A DNA stretch of 64,000 nt from Pseudonocardia alaniniphila. GTDB taxonomy: Bacteria; Actinomycetota; Actinomycetes; Mycobacteriales; Pseudonocardiaceae. Below are positions 8,044 to 16,758 of this stretch, piece after piece. The notes beneath the pieces were generated by a model. The model had not been told where the DNA came from. It saw only the letters and a list, made by a program, of their open reading frames with translations, and did not search any database. Position 1 is the first letter of the stretch; every line of letters starts with the position of its first letter. The stretch covers positions 1 through 64,000 of the forward strand of contig NZ_JAKXMK010000015.1 of NCBI RefSeq assembly GCF_022524485.1, read 5' to 3'. The position numbers were made by a program, and so were the translations under genes.

Positions 8044-9023
8044 CAGCGCTCCCCCTCGTCGGCGTAGTGGACCCACAGGGAACCGCTGCGGAACACCAGC
8101 GCCGTGACGACGCCCAGCGCCACGAGGAACACCCACGCCATCGCGGACGCGTAGCCCATCTGGAAGTCACCGAATCCGCGCAGGTAGAGGTAGAGCGTGT
8201 AGAGCAGGGTGGAGTCGGCCGGTCCCCCGAGGCCACCGCTGATCACGAACGCCGCCGTGAACCCCTGGAACCCGGCGATGGTCTCCAGGACGAGGTTGAA
8301 GAACAGCACCGGTGAGAGCAGCGGCAGGGTGACGTGCCAGAACTGCTGCAGGCGCCCGGCGCCGTCGAGCGAGGCCGCCTCGAACATCTCGGCGGGTATC
8401 TGTTTCAGACCCGCAAGGAAGATCACCATCGGCGCCCCGAACTGCCACGCCGCGAGCAGGATGAGCGTGCCCAGCGCCGTGGACGGGTTGGCGATCCAGC
8501 TCCGGCCCTCGATGCCGAAGAAGCCCAGCACCTCGTTGACGGCACCGGCGCCGCCGAACAGCGTCTGCCACACGATCGCGATCGCGACGCTGCCACCCAG
8601 CAACGAGGGCACGTAGTACAGCGAACGGTAGAGACCGACACCCCGCCGGTTGCGGTAGAGCAGCAGTGCTACCCCGAGCGCGACGGCGAGCTTCAGCGGA
8701 ACGGAGACGAGGCCGAACACCAGAGTGGCGCCCACCGCGTGCCAGTACTTGGGGTCGTCGGTGAACATCCGGACGTAGTTGTCCAGCCCCACCCACTCGG
8801 GATCCTGCAGCAGGTCGTAGTCGGTGAAGCTCAGGTAGAGCGAATACAGCATCGGCAGCAGGGTGATGCCGAAGAAACCGATCAGCCACGGCGAGAGGAA
8901 GACGTAGCCGGCGACGGCCTCCCGCTTCCGGTCCGAACGGCGGTGGCCGGACGGCTGAGTGGCCGCCCCTGGCGCACCCGCCGCCGCCACCGCCCCTGCC
9001 GGCGTTTCGAGTGTCTTGCTCAT
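8043..9023 (-). CDS. Carbohydrate ABC transporter permease (MalF type)
   Basis: 326 aa. After a ~40-residue Ala/Gly/Pro-rich cytoplasmic tail come six membrane helices starting at YVFLSPWLIGFFGITLLPML. The EAA loop is FEAASLDGAGRLQQFWHVTLP. Forms a heterodimer with the downstream MalG-type protein. Lies 14 bp downstream of the binding-protein gene and overlaps the second permease by ATGA, so all are co-transcribed. Substrate sugar is not identifiable from sequence alone. Confidence 0.92.
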   Translation of the reverse strand: MSKTLETPAGAVAAAGAPGAATQPSGHRRSDRKREAVAGYVFLSPWLIGFFGITLLPMLYSLYLSFTDYDLLQDPEWVGLDNYVRMFTDDPKYWHAVGATLVFGLVSVPLKLAVALGVALLLYRNRRGVGLYRSLYYVPSLLGGSVAIAIVWQTLFGGAGAVNEVLGFFGIEGRSWIANPSTALGTLILLAAWQFGAPMVIFLAGLKQIPAEMFEAASLDGAGRLQQFWHVTLPLLSPVLFFNLVLETIAGFQGFTAAFVISGGLGGPADSTLLYTLYLYLRGFGDFQMGYASAMAWVFLVALGVVTALVFRSGSLWVHYADEGER

Positions 9024-9037
9024 CGCGCGGCTCCCGG

Positions 9038-10387
9038 TCAGCTGCTCGCGCGTTCGAGCTCGGCGGTGGCCTGGGAGACGAACTCCGCGGCGGCCTCCTG
9101 CGGGGTCTGGCGTCCGAAGCCTGCGTTCTCCGCAGCCGCGATGAGCAGCTGACCCATCTGGTTGTCACCCTGGGCGGGCACGGGTGGCGTGTCGCCCGCC
9201 TGAGCCGTGACGCGGTCGTCGTAGGCGGCCACGTACTTCAGTTCGTCGCTGAAGGTCGGGACGAGGGCTGCGCTGACGTCGTCGTTGGGGGGAAGCCCCC
9301 GCTCGGTGCCCAGAATCGCCCCGGCCTCGGGGTCGTTGACGAAGAAGTTGATGACGTCGACGGCGGTGCCCACGTTCTCGCCCCGCGCGTAGGCGGTGAA
9401 GAACTGCGACGGCCGTGCGTAGGCGCCGCTCGCCGCGCCGGGGATCGGGACGAGCACCAGGTCGTGGTCGGTGGCCTTGTTGAGCTCGGTGAGCTGGTTG
9501 TCGTAGGAGAAGCTCGCGGCCGTCTGCTTCGTGGTGACGGTGTTCTTGGAGATGTCACCGGCGTTGGCGGGCTGGGCGACCTCAGCGGAGGAGGCGCCTC
9601 CACTCTGGCGCATGTCTGCCCACAACTGCAGCCACGCCGTGACGTCCTCCGTGGTGAAGCCCGGCTTCTGGCCGTCGTAGAGCTGCTTGCCGTTCTGTCG
9701 CAGCCAGTACTCGAAGAAGCTGATGTTCGCGCTCTCGTCGCGGACGCCCGACACCTTCCCGCCGGTGCCCTGGCTGACCTTGGCCGCCCACGCGCCGAAC
9801 TCGTCCCAGCTCGCCCAGCCGGTCTCCGGGGGGAGCAGCCCGAGCGGTTCGACGACCGTGCGGTCGACCGCGAGCGCCTGCGTGTTCGAGGCGAGCGGCA
9901 CCGCGTAGAGCTTGTCGTCGAGCTTGCCCGTACCCAGGAGCTTGGGGTCGATCTTGTCGACCTTCAACGTCGAGCCCTGCCACGGCGTCAGGTCGGCGAT
10001 GAGTTCCTTGTTGGCGTACTCGCGCAGAACGCGGTTGTCGATCTGGATGAGATCGGGCGCGTTCCGGCCTGCCGCCGACGTGTTGATCTTGTCGTAGTAG
10101 CCGGCGTAGCCCTGCCACTGCGTGGTGAAGGTGACGTTGGGGTGCTTCTGCGTGTAGAGGTCGAGCACCTTCTGCGTGAACTCGGCGCGCGCGGGGCCGC
10201 CCCACCAGGCCACCGCGAGCTGCACGGGCTGATCGGTGACGGGTGCCGCACCGGGCTCCTGCTCCCCCGCGGAACCCCCGCAGGCCGCGGTGGCGAGAAG
10301 TGCCATGGCGGCGCCGGTGGCCAGCAGATGCCGCACCCACCGCGTCCGCACGGGCGGCGCCGTGCGACGCATACCGGAGATGGTCAT
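9038..10387 (-). CDS. Extracellular sugar-binding lipoprotein
   Basis: 449-residue solute-binding protein of the family-1 type. It begins with a signal peptide after ~20 residues (HLLATGAAMALLATAAC) ending in a lipobox with Cys at LATAAC, so it is a lipoprotein anchored outside the membrane. Downstream motifs such as APDLIQIDNRVLREYANKELIADL fit the family. I choose ATG 10387 because AAGGAG lies seven bases upstream; an upstream in-frame start would displace the signal peptide. Promoter region shared with the divergent dehydrogenase and bearing two LacI-type sites. Confidence 0.92.
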   Translation of the reverse strand: MTISGMRRTAPPVRTRWVRHLLATGAAMALLATAACGGSAGEQEPGAAPVTDQPVQLAVAWWGGPARAEFTQKVLDLYTQKHPNVTFTTQWQGYAGYYDKINTSAAGRNAPDLIQIDNRVLREYANKELIADLTPWQGSTLKVDKIDPKLLGTGKLDDKLYAVPLASNTQALAVDRTVVEPLGLLPPETGWASWDEFGAWAAKVSQGTGGKVSGVRDESANISFFEYWLRQNGKQLYDGQKPGFTTEDVTAWLQLWADMRQSGGASSAEVAQPANAGDISKNTVTTKQTAASFSYDNQLTELNKATDHDLVLVPIPGAASGAYARPSQFFTAYARGENVGTAVDVINFFVNDPEAGAILGTERGLPPNDDVSAALVPTFSDELKYVAAYDDRVTAQAGDTPPVPAQGDNQMGQLLIAAAENAGFGRQTPQEAAAEFVSQATAELERASS

Positions 10388-10503
10388 GAGGGAGCTCCTT
10401 CGATCACTCACATGCTTGCTACCGCTGTGCGCCGGGACACACCGCGTGCTCGAGCCCATTAGGTCAGGGGTCGGGGGCCGGGTCAATGGCTCTTGCGGAA
10501 GTT

Positions 10504-10517
10504 TTCAGGCGTTTGCA
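10504..10517. promoter_or_regulatory. LacI-type operator candidate 1
   Basis: On the minus strand this reads TGCAAACGCCTGAA, close to the LacI/GalR consensus TGCAAACGTTTGCA with the central CG intact. It lies 117 bp upstream of the binding-protein start, inside the divergent promoter region, and shares TGCAAAC with two other local sites. Confidence 0.5.
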
Positions 10518-10583
10518 TCATGACGTCATCGCCACCTGCGGGCGCTCGGCGAGCCGCGGAGCGAGCGGGCAGCCCGCGCACCT

Positions 10584-10597
10584 GCTACAAGCGTTTG
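10584..10597. promoter_or_regulatory. LacI-type operator candidate 2
   Basis: The minus strand reads TGCAAACGCTTGTA, 11 of 14 positions matching the symmetric LacI/GalR consensus. It lies 39 bp upstream of the Gfo/Idh/MocA start, positioned to control that gene and, with site 1, the ABC operon. Confidence 0.6.
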
Positions 10598-10635
10598 CAG
10601 CCCTCTCCGCACCCGGCCCCGACGGCAGGAGCTTC

Positions 10636-11991
10636 ATGACCGCCAGCGCAGCACAGTCAACCGCGACCCCCACCGCCCGGCGCACCCGTTACGCGGTCGT
10701 CGGTCTGGGCAGCCGTGCACAGATGTTCGTCCGCGCCATCGCGAACACCCACGCCGAGCACGCGGAGCTCGTGGCGTTCTGCGACGTGAACAGCACGCGG
10801 ATGCAGGTGCACAACCGCACCGTGCAGGGGTTCGGGCTACCGCCCGTGCCGACCTACCAGCCGCAGGACTTCCGATCGATGCTCGAACGGGAGCGGGTCG
10901 ACACGGTCGTGGTCTCCACGATCGACCGCACCCACGACGAGTACATCGTGGCCGCGCTGCGCGCCGGCTGCGACGTCGTCACCGAGAAGCCGATGACCAC
11001 CGACGCCGAACGCTGCCGGCGCATCCTCGACGCTCAGGCCGAGACCGGGCGGGCGGTGACCGTCACCTTCAACTACCGCTACAACCCGGTGCACGCCAAG
11101 GTCCGCGAGGTCATCGCCGACGGGGCGATCGGCGAGATCGGCTCGGTGCACTTCGAGTGGCTGCTCGACACCCGCCACGGCGCCGACTACTTCCGCCGCT
11201 GGCACCGGGACAAGGCCAACTCCGGCGGGCTCATGGTGCACAAGGCGACCCACCACTTCGACCTGGTCAACTGGTGGATCGCCTCGTCCCCGGAGGTCGT
11301 GTTCGGGCTCGGCAAGCTGTTCTTCTACGGCTCCGCCAACGGAACGCGCCGCGAGCTCGCCCACCCCTACACCCGTGCCCACGGCGCGGAGTCGGCAGCG
11401 GAAGACCCGTTCGCGCTGGACCTGGCAGGCTCTCCCACCCTGCGTGCCCTCTACCTCGACGCCGAGCACGAGGACGGCTACCACCGCGACCAGAACGTCT
11501 TCGGCGACGGCATCACGATCGAGGACGACATGACGGTGGCCGTGCGCTACCGCAGCGGCGCGACGATGAGCTACCACCTCACGGCGTACTCGCCGTGGGA
11601 GGGCTACCACGTGGCGTTCAACGGCAGCCAGGGCCGCCTCGAGCTCGACGTCGTGGAGAACTCCTTCGTCGACCCCGGCACGGCAGGCAAGGCACCGGGC
11701 GAAGCCCTGCACGGGGTGGAGGCGACACCCGAGCACTCCTCGCGGCTCACGGTGCGCCGCCACTGGGAGAAGCCGGTGGAGATCGATCTGCCCGAGGCCA
11801 CCGGCGAGGGCCATGGCGGCGGTGACGCCAGGATGCTCGCGGAGATCTTCGGCGGGCAACGCCCCGCCGACCCGCTGGGACGTGCCTCGACCCACCGCGA
11901 CGGGGCACAGTCGCTGCTCACCGGCCTCGCGGCCAACCGATCCTTCGAGACCGGCCTGCCCGTTCACGTGGACGAGATCCTGGCCCTCTGA
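10636..11991 (+). CDS. Gfo/Idh/MocA-family oxidoreductase
   Basis: 451 aa. N-terminal Rossmann fold with VVGLGSRAQMF (about 20-30), the EKPMTT segment containing the conserved Lys (EKP motif), and a C-terminal substrate domain with HKATHHFDLVNWW supplying the conserved His. ATG 10636 is chosen because of AGGAG seven bases upstream; longer in-frame starts lack a ribosome site. It is divergent from the sugar ABC operon and followed by the LacI gene, so it probably oxidises the imported sugar or polyol (or a derivative). Confidence 0.88.
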   Translation: MTASAAQSTATPTARRTRYAVVGLGSRAQMFVRAIANTHAEHAELVAFCDVNSTRMQVHNRTVQGFGLPPVPTYQPQDFRSMLERERVDTVVVSTIDRTHDEYIVAALRAGCDVVTEKPMTTDAERCRRILDAQAETGRAVTVTFNYRYNPVHAKVREVIADGAIGEIGSVHFEWLLDTRHGADYFRRWHRDKANSGGLMVHKATHHFDLVNWWIASSPEVVFGLGKLFFYGSANGTRRELAHPYTRAHGAESAAEDPFALDLAGSPTLRALYLDAEHEDGYHRDQNVFGDGITIEDDMTVAVRYRSGATMSYHLTAYSPWEGYHVAFNGSQGRLELDVVENSFVDPGTAGKAPGEALHGVEATPEHSSRLTVRRHWEKPVEIDLPEATGEGHGGGDARMLAEIFGGQRPADPLGRASTHRDGAQSLLTGLAANRSFETGLPVHVDEILAL

Positions 11992-12006
11992 TCCGGGCCG
12001 GCGACG

Positions 12007-13002
12007 TCAGCGCGTCGCCACCGAGGCCGCCGGCAAGGGCGCCGTGGTCGAGCGGACGATCAGCTGGGTGGGCAGCCAGCGCTGCTGCTCCGTGGTGGGC
12101 TGCGGGTCGTCGAGCAGCATGTCCACGGCGGCCCGCCCGGCGGCCTCCATCGGCATCTGCACCGTCGTGAGGGGTTCGGTGGTCATCGACGCCATCTCGA
12201 TGTCGTCGAACCCGATCACGCTCATCTGCCCCGGGACGGAGACGCCGCGGGCAGCGAGGCGGTTGAGCACCCCGATGGCCATCAGGTCGTTGAAGGCCAG
12301 CACGGCGGTGACGCCACGGGCCAGTGCGAGGTCGGTGGCCTGGATGCCGCCCTGGAATGTCGGCGGGAACGGCCCGAGCTCGACGGCCTCGACATCGCAG
12401 GCGGGAGCGGCCGCGCGCAGCCCACCCAGGCGCTCCGCTCCGGCCCAGGATGCGGCCGGGCCGGAGAGGTAGGCGATGCGCCGGTGCCCGAGCGCGGCGA
12501 GGTGCTCCACGGCCTGCCGGACACCGTCCGCGCTGTCCATGAGCACGGCGGGCAGGCCGCCCTCGACGCGGTTGACCAGGACGAGGGGCGACGTGCCGAC
12601 CACTCGGTGTAGCTCTGCGGAGTTCTCCCGGGGCGAGCACAGGACGATGCCGTCGACCTGCTTGGCCATCGCCCCCACCATCTCGGCCTCGACACGGGGG
12701 TCCTCGGCCGCGTCGGCGAGGAAGACGACGTGCTGCGCTCCCCGGGCGCGGGCCGCGCACCCCTTGAGGACGGCGGAGAAGAACGGGTTGGCGACGTCGG
12801 GGACGACGACGCCGATGTTGCCGGTTCTGCCGGTGACGAGGCCGCGGGCGGCGCGGTTCGGCTGGTAGCCGAGCTCCTCGGCCGCCCGCAGCACCTTCCG
12901 GCGCGTCTGCGGGTGCACCATGTCGGGCACGGTGAACGCGCGGGAGACGGTGGACACCGACACCTCGGCGACCCGGGCCACGTGGTGAATGGTCACCGCC
13001 AT
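12007..13002 (-). CDS. LacI-family transcriptional regulator
   Basis: 331 aa. N-terminal LacI helix-turn-helix VTIHHVARVAEVSVSTVSRAF (residues ~3-23) with the hinge helix YQPNRAARGL, then a periplasmic-binding-protein-like sensor domain (NIGVVVPDVANPFFSAVLKG). ATG 13002 gives the usual LacI length; an in-frame GTG at 13086 would add 28 residues not seen in the family and would fall inside a LacI-type operator. Convergent with the dehydrogenase. Likely local regulator of the ABC operon and itself. Confidence 0.9.
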   Translation of the reverse strand: MAVTIHHVARVAEVSVSTVSRAFTVPDMVHPQTRRKVLRAAEELGYQPNRAARGLVTGRTGNIGVVVPDVANPFFSAVLKGCAARARGAQHVVFLADAAEDPRVEAEMVGAMAKQVDGIVLCSPRENSAELHRVVGTSPLVLVNRVEGGLPAVLMDSADGVRQAVEHLAALGHRRIAYLSGPAASWAGAERLGGLRAAAPACDVEAVELGPFPPTFQGGIQATDLALARGVTAVLAFNDLMAIGVLNRLAARGVSVPGQMSVIGFDDIEMASMTTEPLTTVQMPMEAAGRAAVDMLLDDPQPTTEQQRWLPTQLIVRSTTAPLPAASVATR

Positions 13003-13071
13003 CGGATCGTCGCCTGCGTCGTCGCCCGGATCTTCACAGCCAAGCCCGCTCCCGTCCTCGCTGCCCAACTC

Positions 13072-13085
13072 TGCAAACCGTTTCA
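13072..13085. promoter_or_regulatory. LacI-type operator candidate 3 (autoregulatory)
   Basis: Sequence TGCAAACCGTTTCA, with the core AAACCGTTT symmetric about a single base, 70-83 bp upstream of the LacI ATG. It shares the TGCAAAC half with the two sites at 10504 and 10584, consistent with autoregulation by the same protein. Confidence 0.55.
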
Positions 13086-13142
13086 CGGAGTGTCAAGCAG
13101 AACCAACTGAGTGGGCGGCGGGCCGGGCGAGGAGGGGAAGGA

Positions 13143-13628
13143 TCAGCCCGGGGTGGGCGGCTGGTCCACGAGCTGGGCCAGGTAGAGCTGCTCGCCGAGC
13201 TTGTCCATCAGCTCGAGGTTGGTCTCGATGTAGTCGATGTGGTGCTCCTCGTCGGCGAGGATCTTCTCGAAGATGTTGGCGGTGGTGATATCGCCCTTCT
13301 CCCGGCACATCGTGATCCCGGGACGCAGGCGTTCGACGACCTCCAGCTCGATGGCGAGGTCGGCCTGCAACTGTTCGCGGACGGTCTGCCCGATCCGCAA
13401 GGAGAAGAGGCGCTGATAATTCGGCAACCCCTCGAGGAACAGGATTCGGTCGGTGATTGTCTCGGCGTGCCGCATCTCGTCGATGGACTCGGCACGGGTG
13501 TAGGCCGCGATCTTGGTGAGGCCCCAGTTCTGCTGCATCTTGGCGTGCAGGAAGTACTGGTTGATCGCCGTCAGCTCGCTGGTGAGCTGATCATTGAGCA
13601 GTGCGATGATCTCCGGGTCGCCACGCAT
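13143..13628 (-). CDS. bfr: Bacterioferritin
   Basis: 161 aa, full length. All ferroxidase ligands are present: Glu18, Glu51, His54, Glu94, Glu127, His130. Met52 is the haem-axial ligand in EMRHAE. It forms 24-subunit cages that oxidise and store iron in the cytoplasm. The neighbouring upstream gene encodes bacterioferritin-associated ferredoxin, which releases the iron. The start is ATG 13628. Confidence 0.97.
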   Translation of the reverse strand: MRGDPEIIALLNDQLTSELTAINQYFLHAKMQQNWGLTKIAAYTRAESIDEMRHAETITDRILFLEGLPNYQRLFSLRIGQTVREQLQADLAIELEVVERLRPGITMCREKGDITTANIFEKILADEEHHIDYIETNLELMDKLGEQLYLAQLVDQPPTPG

Positions 13629-13724
13629 AGCGCGACGGTATCGGCGACGCTCGAACGGGTCGAACTCAGGACCGCCTTTGTGCAGGTCACCGCACCCTTA
13701 GTGTGAACACCCTTAGTGTGACGC

Positions 13725-13922
13725 TCAGGCAGAAACCGGCATTTCTGCTATCTCCGACGGAGCGTTAGCGGCGGCGAGGAAGACATCGATGTGGTCGTGG
13801 CACGAACCGCAGCCGGTGCCGGCTCCGCAGGCATCGCCCACATCTTCGACAGTGCGGGCACCACGCGCGATGCAAGAACGGATCTCGGTATCCGGCACCG
13901 CCGCGCAGATGCAGACGTACAC
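13725..13922 (-). CDS. bfd: Bacterioferritin-associated ferredoxin (BFD-like [2Fe-2S])
   Basis: 65 aa. Begins YVCICAAV and carries GAGTGCGSCHDH; the four cysteines (C-x-C near the start, C-x2-C later) bind a [2Fe-2S] cluster that reduces bacterioferritin iron. GTG 13922 is chosen because AAGGAG lies seven bases upstream and it puts the cluster motif at the N-terminus as in the family. Upstream of bfr on the same strand; 96 bp separate them, so they may be co-transcribed. A possible iron box overlaps its promoter. Confidence 0.9.
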   Translation of the reverse strand: MYVCICAAVPDTEIRSCIARGARTVEDVGDACGAGTGCGSCHDHIDVFLAAANAPSEIAEMPVSA

Positions 13923-13941
13923 AGGCACTCCTTCATTAAGG

Positions 13942-13960
13942 CAAGGCAAGGCTATGTTGA
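13942..13960. promoter_or_regulatory. Possible DtxR/IdeR iron box with AAGGC repeats
   Basis: Three consecutive AAGGC units (13938-13952) run into GCTATGTTGA; the 19 bases ending at 13960 match about 11 of 19 positions of the IdeR/DtxR consensus. Located 20 bp upstream of the bfd start. The match is partial. Confidence 0.35.
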
Positions 13961-13999
13961 CAGTGCCCCGCATCGGGCGCAAGCCCCTAATCTGACCCC

Positions 14000-15934
14000 G
14001 TGTCACTGGACGAGTACCGCCGCAAGCGCGATCCGCGGCGCACCCCCGAACCGGTCCCGGACACGGATCCGGAGACGTCCGACCCTGGCCACCGCTTCGT
14101 CATCCAGGAGCACCACGCGCGCCGGCTGCACTGGGACGTGCGTCTGGAGCGCGACGGCGTGCTCGCCTCGTGGGCCGTGCCGAAAGGCCTGCCGACCGAG
14201 CCCGAGACGATCCGGCTCGCGGTGCGCACCGAGGACCATCCGATCGAGTACCTGGAGTTCTCCGGCGAGATCCCGGCGGGTGAGTACGGCGGCGGCGCGA
14301 TGACGATCTGGGACACCGGCACGTACGAGACCGAGAAATGGAACCCGCGCGAGGTCATCGTCCGGTTGCGCGGTGCCAGGGCGTCCGGCCGGTTCGTGTT
14401 CATCCGCACCGACCGCGACGGCGGCAAGGACAACTGGCTGCTGCGCCGCTCCGATCCCGCTCCCGGCCGGGAGCCGCTTCCGCACGACGCGCTGCCGATG
14501 CTCGCAACACCGGGGCCGCTCCCCCGGCCCGGCGACGGCCCGGAGCGGTGGTGGCAGATCGCGTTCGGCGGGCGCCGGGTCATCCTGCGTGTGGACGGCG
14601 GCCGCGTGACGATCACCGACGGGGACGGCGAGGAGGTGTCCGTCCCCCGGCTGCGCGAGCTCGGGCCTTCACTCGGCGCCACGCAGGTGCTGCTCGACGG
14701 CGAGCTCGCCGGGCCGACGGACAAGGCCGAGCTGTGGATCGGCGACCTGCTGCACCTCGACGGGCGCGACACGTGCCCGCTGCCGTTCCGGGAGCGGCGG
14801 GCGTTGCTGGAACGCCTCCCGCTCGACGGCAGGCACTGGAAGCTCGCCCCGGTCTTCCACGGCGGCGGGGCCGAGGTGCTCGCCGCGGCCGGACAGCAGA
14901 GCCTGCCCGGTGTCGTGGGCAAGGACGCCGACTCGGCCTACGAGCCAGGACGGCGCAGCGAGCACTGGCTGGAGGTGGCCACGGACGTCGCCGGTGGCGC
15001 ACCGTCGCGGCCGCGGTCCACCGCGCCTGGCCGGCGCACAGCGGCAGCGGGCGTCGGACGAGCGCGGCTCACCAACCCGGACAAGGTCATCTACCCGCTC
15101 ACCGGCACGACCAAGTCGGACGTGCTCGCGCACTACATGGCCGTTGCCGACGTCATGCTGCCGCACCTGCGCGACCGCGCGGTCACGCTGGTGCGCTGGC
15201 CGGACGGGGTGGAGAAGTCGTCGTTCTTCGAGAAGGACGTCTCGCGGCACGCGCCGGACTGGATCCGGACAGCACGGGTCGGCACGCCGGGCGGGCGCTC
15301 GCAGAGCGCCGACTTCCCCCTGATCGACGACGTCGAGGGCCTGGCCTGGGCGGCCAACCTCGCCGCGCTCGAACTGCACGTCCCACAGTGGCGGCTCGGC
15401 CCGCGCGGCGGGCACCAGCCCCCCGACCTGGTGGTCTTCGATCTCGATCCCGGTGAGGGCACCACCGTGGTCGACTGCGCACGGGTCGCCGAGCGGATCG
15501 CCGACCGCCTGGCCGACGACGACCTCGTCGCCTGCCCGCGCACCAGCGGCGGCAAGGGGATGCAGTTGTACGTGCCGGTCACGGTGACCCGTGCCGAGCA
15601 GACCTCGGAGTTCGCGAAGGCCCTCGCCGAGGCGCTCGCCCACGAGACACCGGGGCAGGTCACCGCCGTGATGGCGAAGGCCCGCCGGCGCGGCAAGGTG
15701 TTCGTGGACTGGAGCCAGAACAATCCGCACAAGACCACGATCGCGAGTTACTCCCTGCGCGGACGGGCCCGGCCCACGGTGGCCACGCCTGTGACCTGGG
15801 AGGAGGTGCGCGCGTGCCGTCGTCCGGAAGACCTCGTGTTCACCGCGGCCGACCTGCCCGCGCGGATCGCCGAGCACGGCGATCTGCTGGCCCCGCTGTT
15901 CACCGAGCGGAAACGCCTGCCCCGTCGCGCGTGA
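14000..15934 (+). CDS. ligD: LigD-like repair protein: phosphoesterase - degenerate ligase - polymerase
   Basis: 644 aa, three domains in the Pseudomonas-type order. Residues ~30-150: 3'-phosphoesterase with FVIQEHHARRLHWDVRLE and DHPIEYLEF, the metal/phosphate-binding His, Asp, Arg and Tyr in place. Residues ~165-330: remnant of the ATP-dependent ligase, where the KxDGxR nucleotidyl motif is replaced by QIAFGGRR (no Lys, no Asp) and the distal motif ends WLEVATD instead of WxKxK. Residues ~350-640: primase-polymerase with FDLDPGEG and SGGKGMQLYVP (Gln where His is common). So end-processing and gap filling are plausible, self-contained sealing is not. TAATCT at 13988 lies just before GTG 14000, suggesting a leaderless message. 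No Ku gene in the window. Confidence 0.85.
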   Translation: MSLDEYRRKRDPRRTPEPVPDTDPETSDPGHRFVIQEHHARRLHWDVRLERDGVLASWAVPKGLPTEPETIRLAVRTEDHPIEYLEFSGEIPAGEYGGGAMTIWDTGTYETEKWNPREVIVRLRGARASGRFVFIRTDRDGGKDNWLLRRSDPAPGREPLPHDALPMLATPGPLPRPGDGPERWWQIAFGGRRVILRVDGGRVTITDGDGEEVSVPRLRELGPSLGATQVLLDGELAGPTDKAELWIGDLLHLDGRDTCPLPFRERRALLERLPLDGRHWKLAPVFHGGGAEVLAAAGQQSLPGVVGKDADSAYEPGRRSEHWLEVATDVAGGAPSRPRSTAPGRRTAAAGVGRARLTNPDKVIYPLTGTTKSDVLAHYMAVADVMLPHLRDRAVTLVRWPDGVEKSSFFEKDVSRHAPDWIRTARVGTPGGRSQSADFPLIDDVEGLAWAANLAALELHVPQWRLGPRGGHQPPDLVVFDLDPGEGTTVVDCARVAERIADRLADDDLVACPRTSGGKGMQLYVPVTVTRAEQTSEFAKALAEALAHETPGQVTAVMAKARRRGKVFVDWSQNNPHKTTIASYSLRGRARPTVATPVTWEEVRACRRPEDLVFTAADLPARIAEHGDLLAPLFTERKRLPRRA

Positions 15935-16758
15935 CGAAGTCCTACTGGCACTCTCCACGCGTGGATCAGCACCCCTACCTCGACGGTGGGTACCCCCGGG
16001 CGTATGCCCACCGCGGCTGGCACGTGGGCGACCTCGCGGGCTGCGAGAACACGCTCGCGGCGTTCCACCGTGCCGTCGAGGAGGGATACGGCTACCTCGA
16101 GCTGGACGTGCACGCGAGCGCGGACGGCGTGCCCGTCGTCCACCACGACGCCACACTGGACCGCACCACCGACGGTGCCGGGCTGATCGCGGACCTGCCC
16201 GCCGCGGCGCTCACGCAGGTGCGGGTCAACGGACGCGAGCCGATCCCGCTGCTCGAGCAGGTACTCACCGAGCTGCCCACCATCCGGATGACCATCGAGC
16301 TCAAGACCCACGGCGTCGTCGAGCCCGTGCTCGCCGTGCTCGAACGCACCGACAGCTGGCACCGGGTGTGCCTGGGCAGCTATCACGACGGCCGGCTGAC
16401 CAAGGCGCGGAACGCGGCCGGTGCCCGGCTGTTCACCTCGCTCGCCCAGGCCTCCGCGTTCGGGTTGCGCGCCCGGGCCTGGCTCGACGCCCTGCCGCGT
16501 CCGTTGTCGTCGCTGCCCGCCCCACCGGTGCACGGCAACCTCGCTCAGCTGCCCCGCCGCTTCGGTGCGCTCACGGTGGTGGACGAGGCCCTGCTGCGCA
16601 CGGCGCACGCCGGGGGACGCGAGGTCCACGTGTGGACGGTGGACGATCCGGTCGAGATGGGCACGCTGCTCGACCTCGGCGTCGACGGCCTGCTGTCGGA
16701 CCGGCCCGACCTGCTGCGCGAGGTGCTGCACTCCCGCGACGCCTGGCAGGAGTCGTGA
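15931..16758 (+). CDS. Glycerophosphodiester phosphodiesterase
   Basis: 275 aa GDPD. AHRG near residue 29, ENTLAAF, and LELDVHASADGVPVVHHD supply the catalytic His pair and the metal-binding Glu/Asp. It hydrolyses glycerophosphodiesters to glycerol-3-phosphate and an alcohol. No signal peptide, so probably cytoplasmic. GTG 15931 overlaps the LigD stop as GTGA, and its own TGA overlaps the next GTG, placing it in the middle of a coupled operon. Confidence 0.9.
   Translation: MTKSYWHSPRVDQHPYLDGGYPRAYAHRGWHVGDLAGCENTLAAFHRAVEEGYGYLELDVHASADGVPVVHHDATLDRTTDGAGLIADLPAAALTQVRVNGREPIPLLEQVLTELPTIRMTIELKTHGVVEPVLAVLERTDSWHRVCLGSYHDGRLTKARNAAGARLFTSLAQASAFGLRARAWLDALPRPLSSLPAPPVHGNLAQLPRRFGALTVVDEALLRTAHAGGREVHVWTVDDPVEMGTLLDLGVDGLLSDRPDLLREVLHSRDAWQES

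Noticed and set aside
13003..13086. Longer LacI start at GTG 13086
   Set aside because: It would code through the candidate operator and add residues not found in the family; ATG 13002 fits better.
14000..15934. Calling this gene a complete ATP-dependent DNA ligase D
   Set aside because: The nucleotidyl-transfer Lys and KxK motifs are absent; only the phosphoesterase and polymerase parts are credible.
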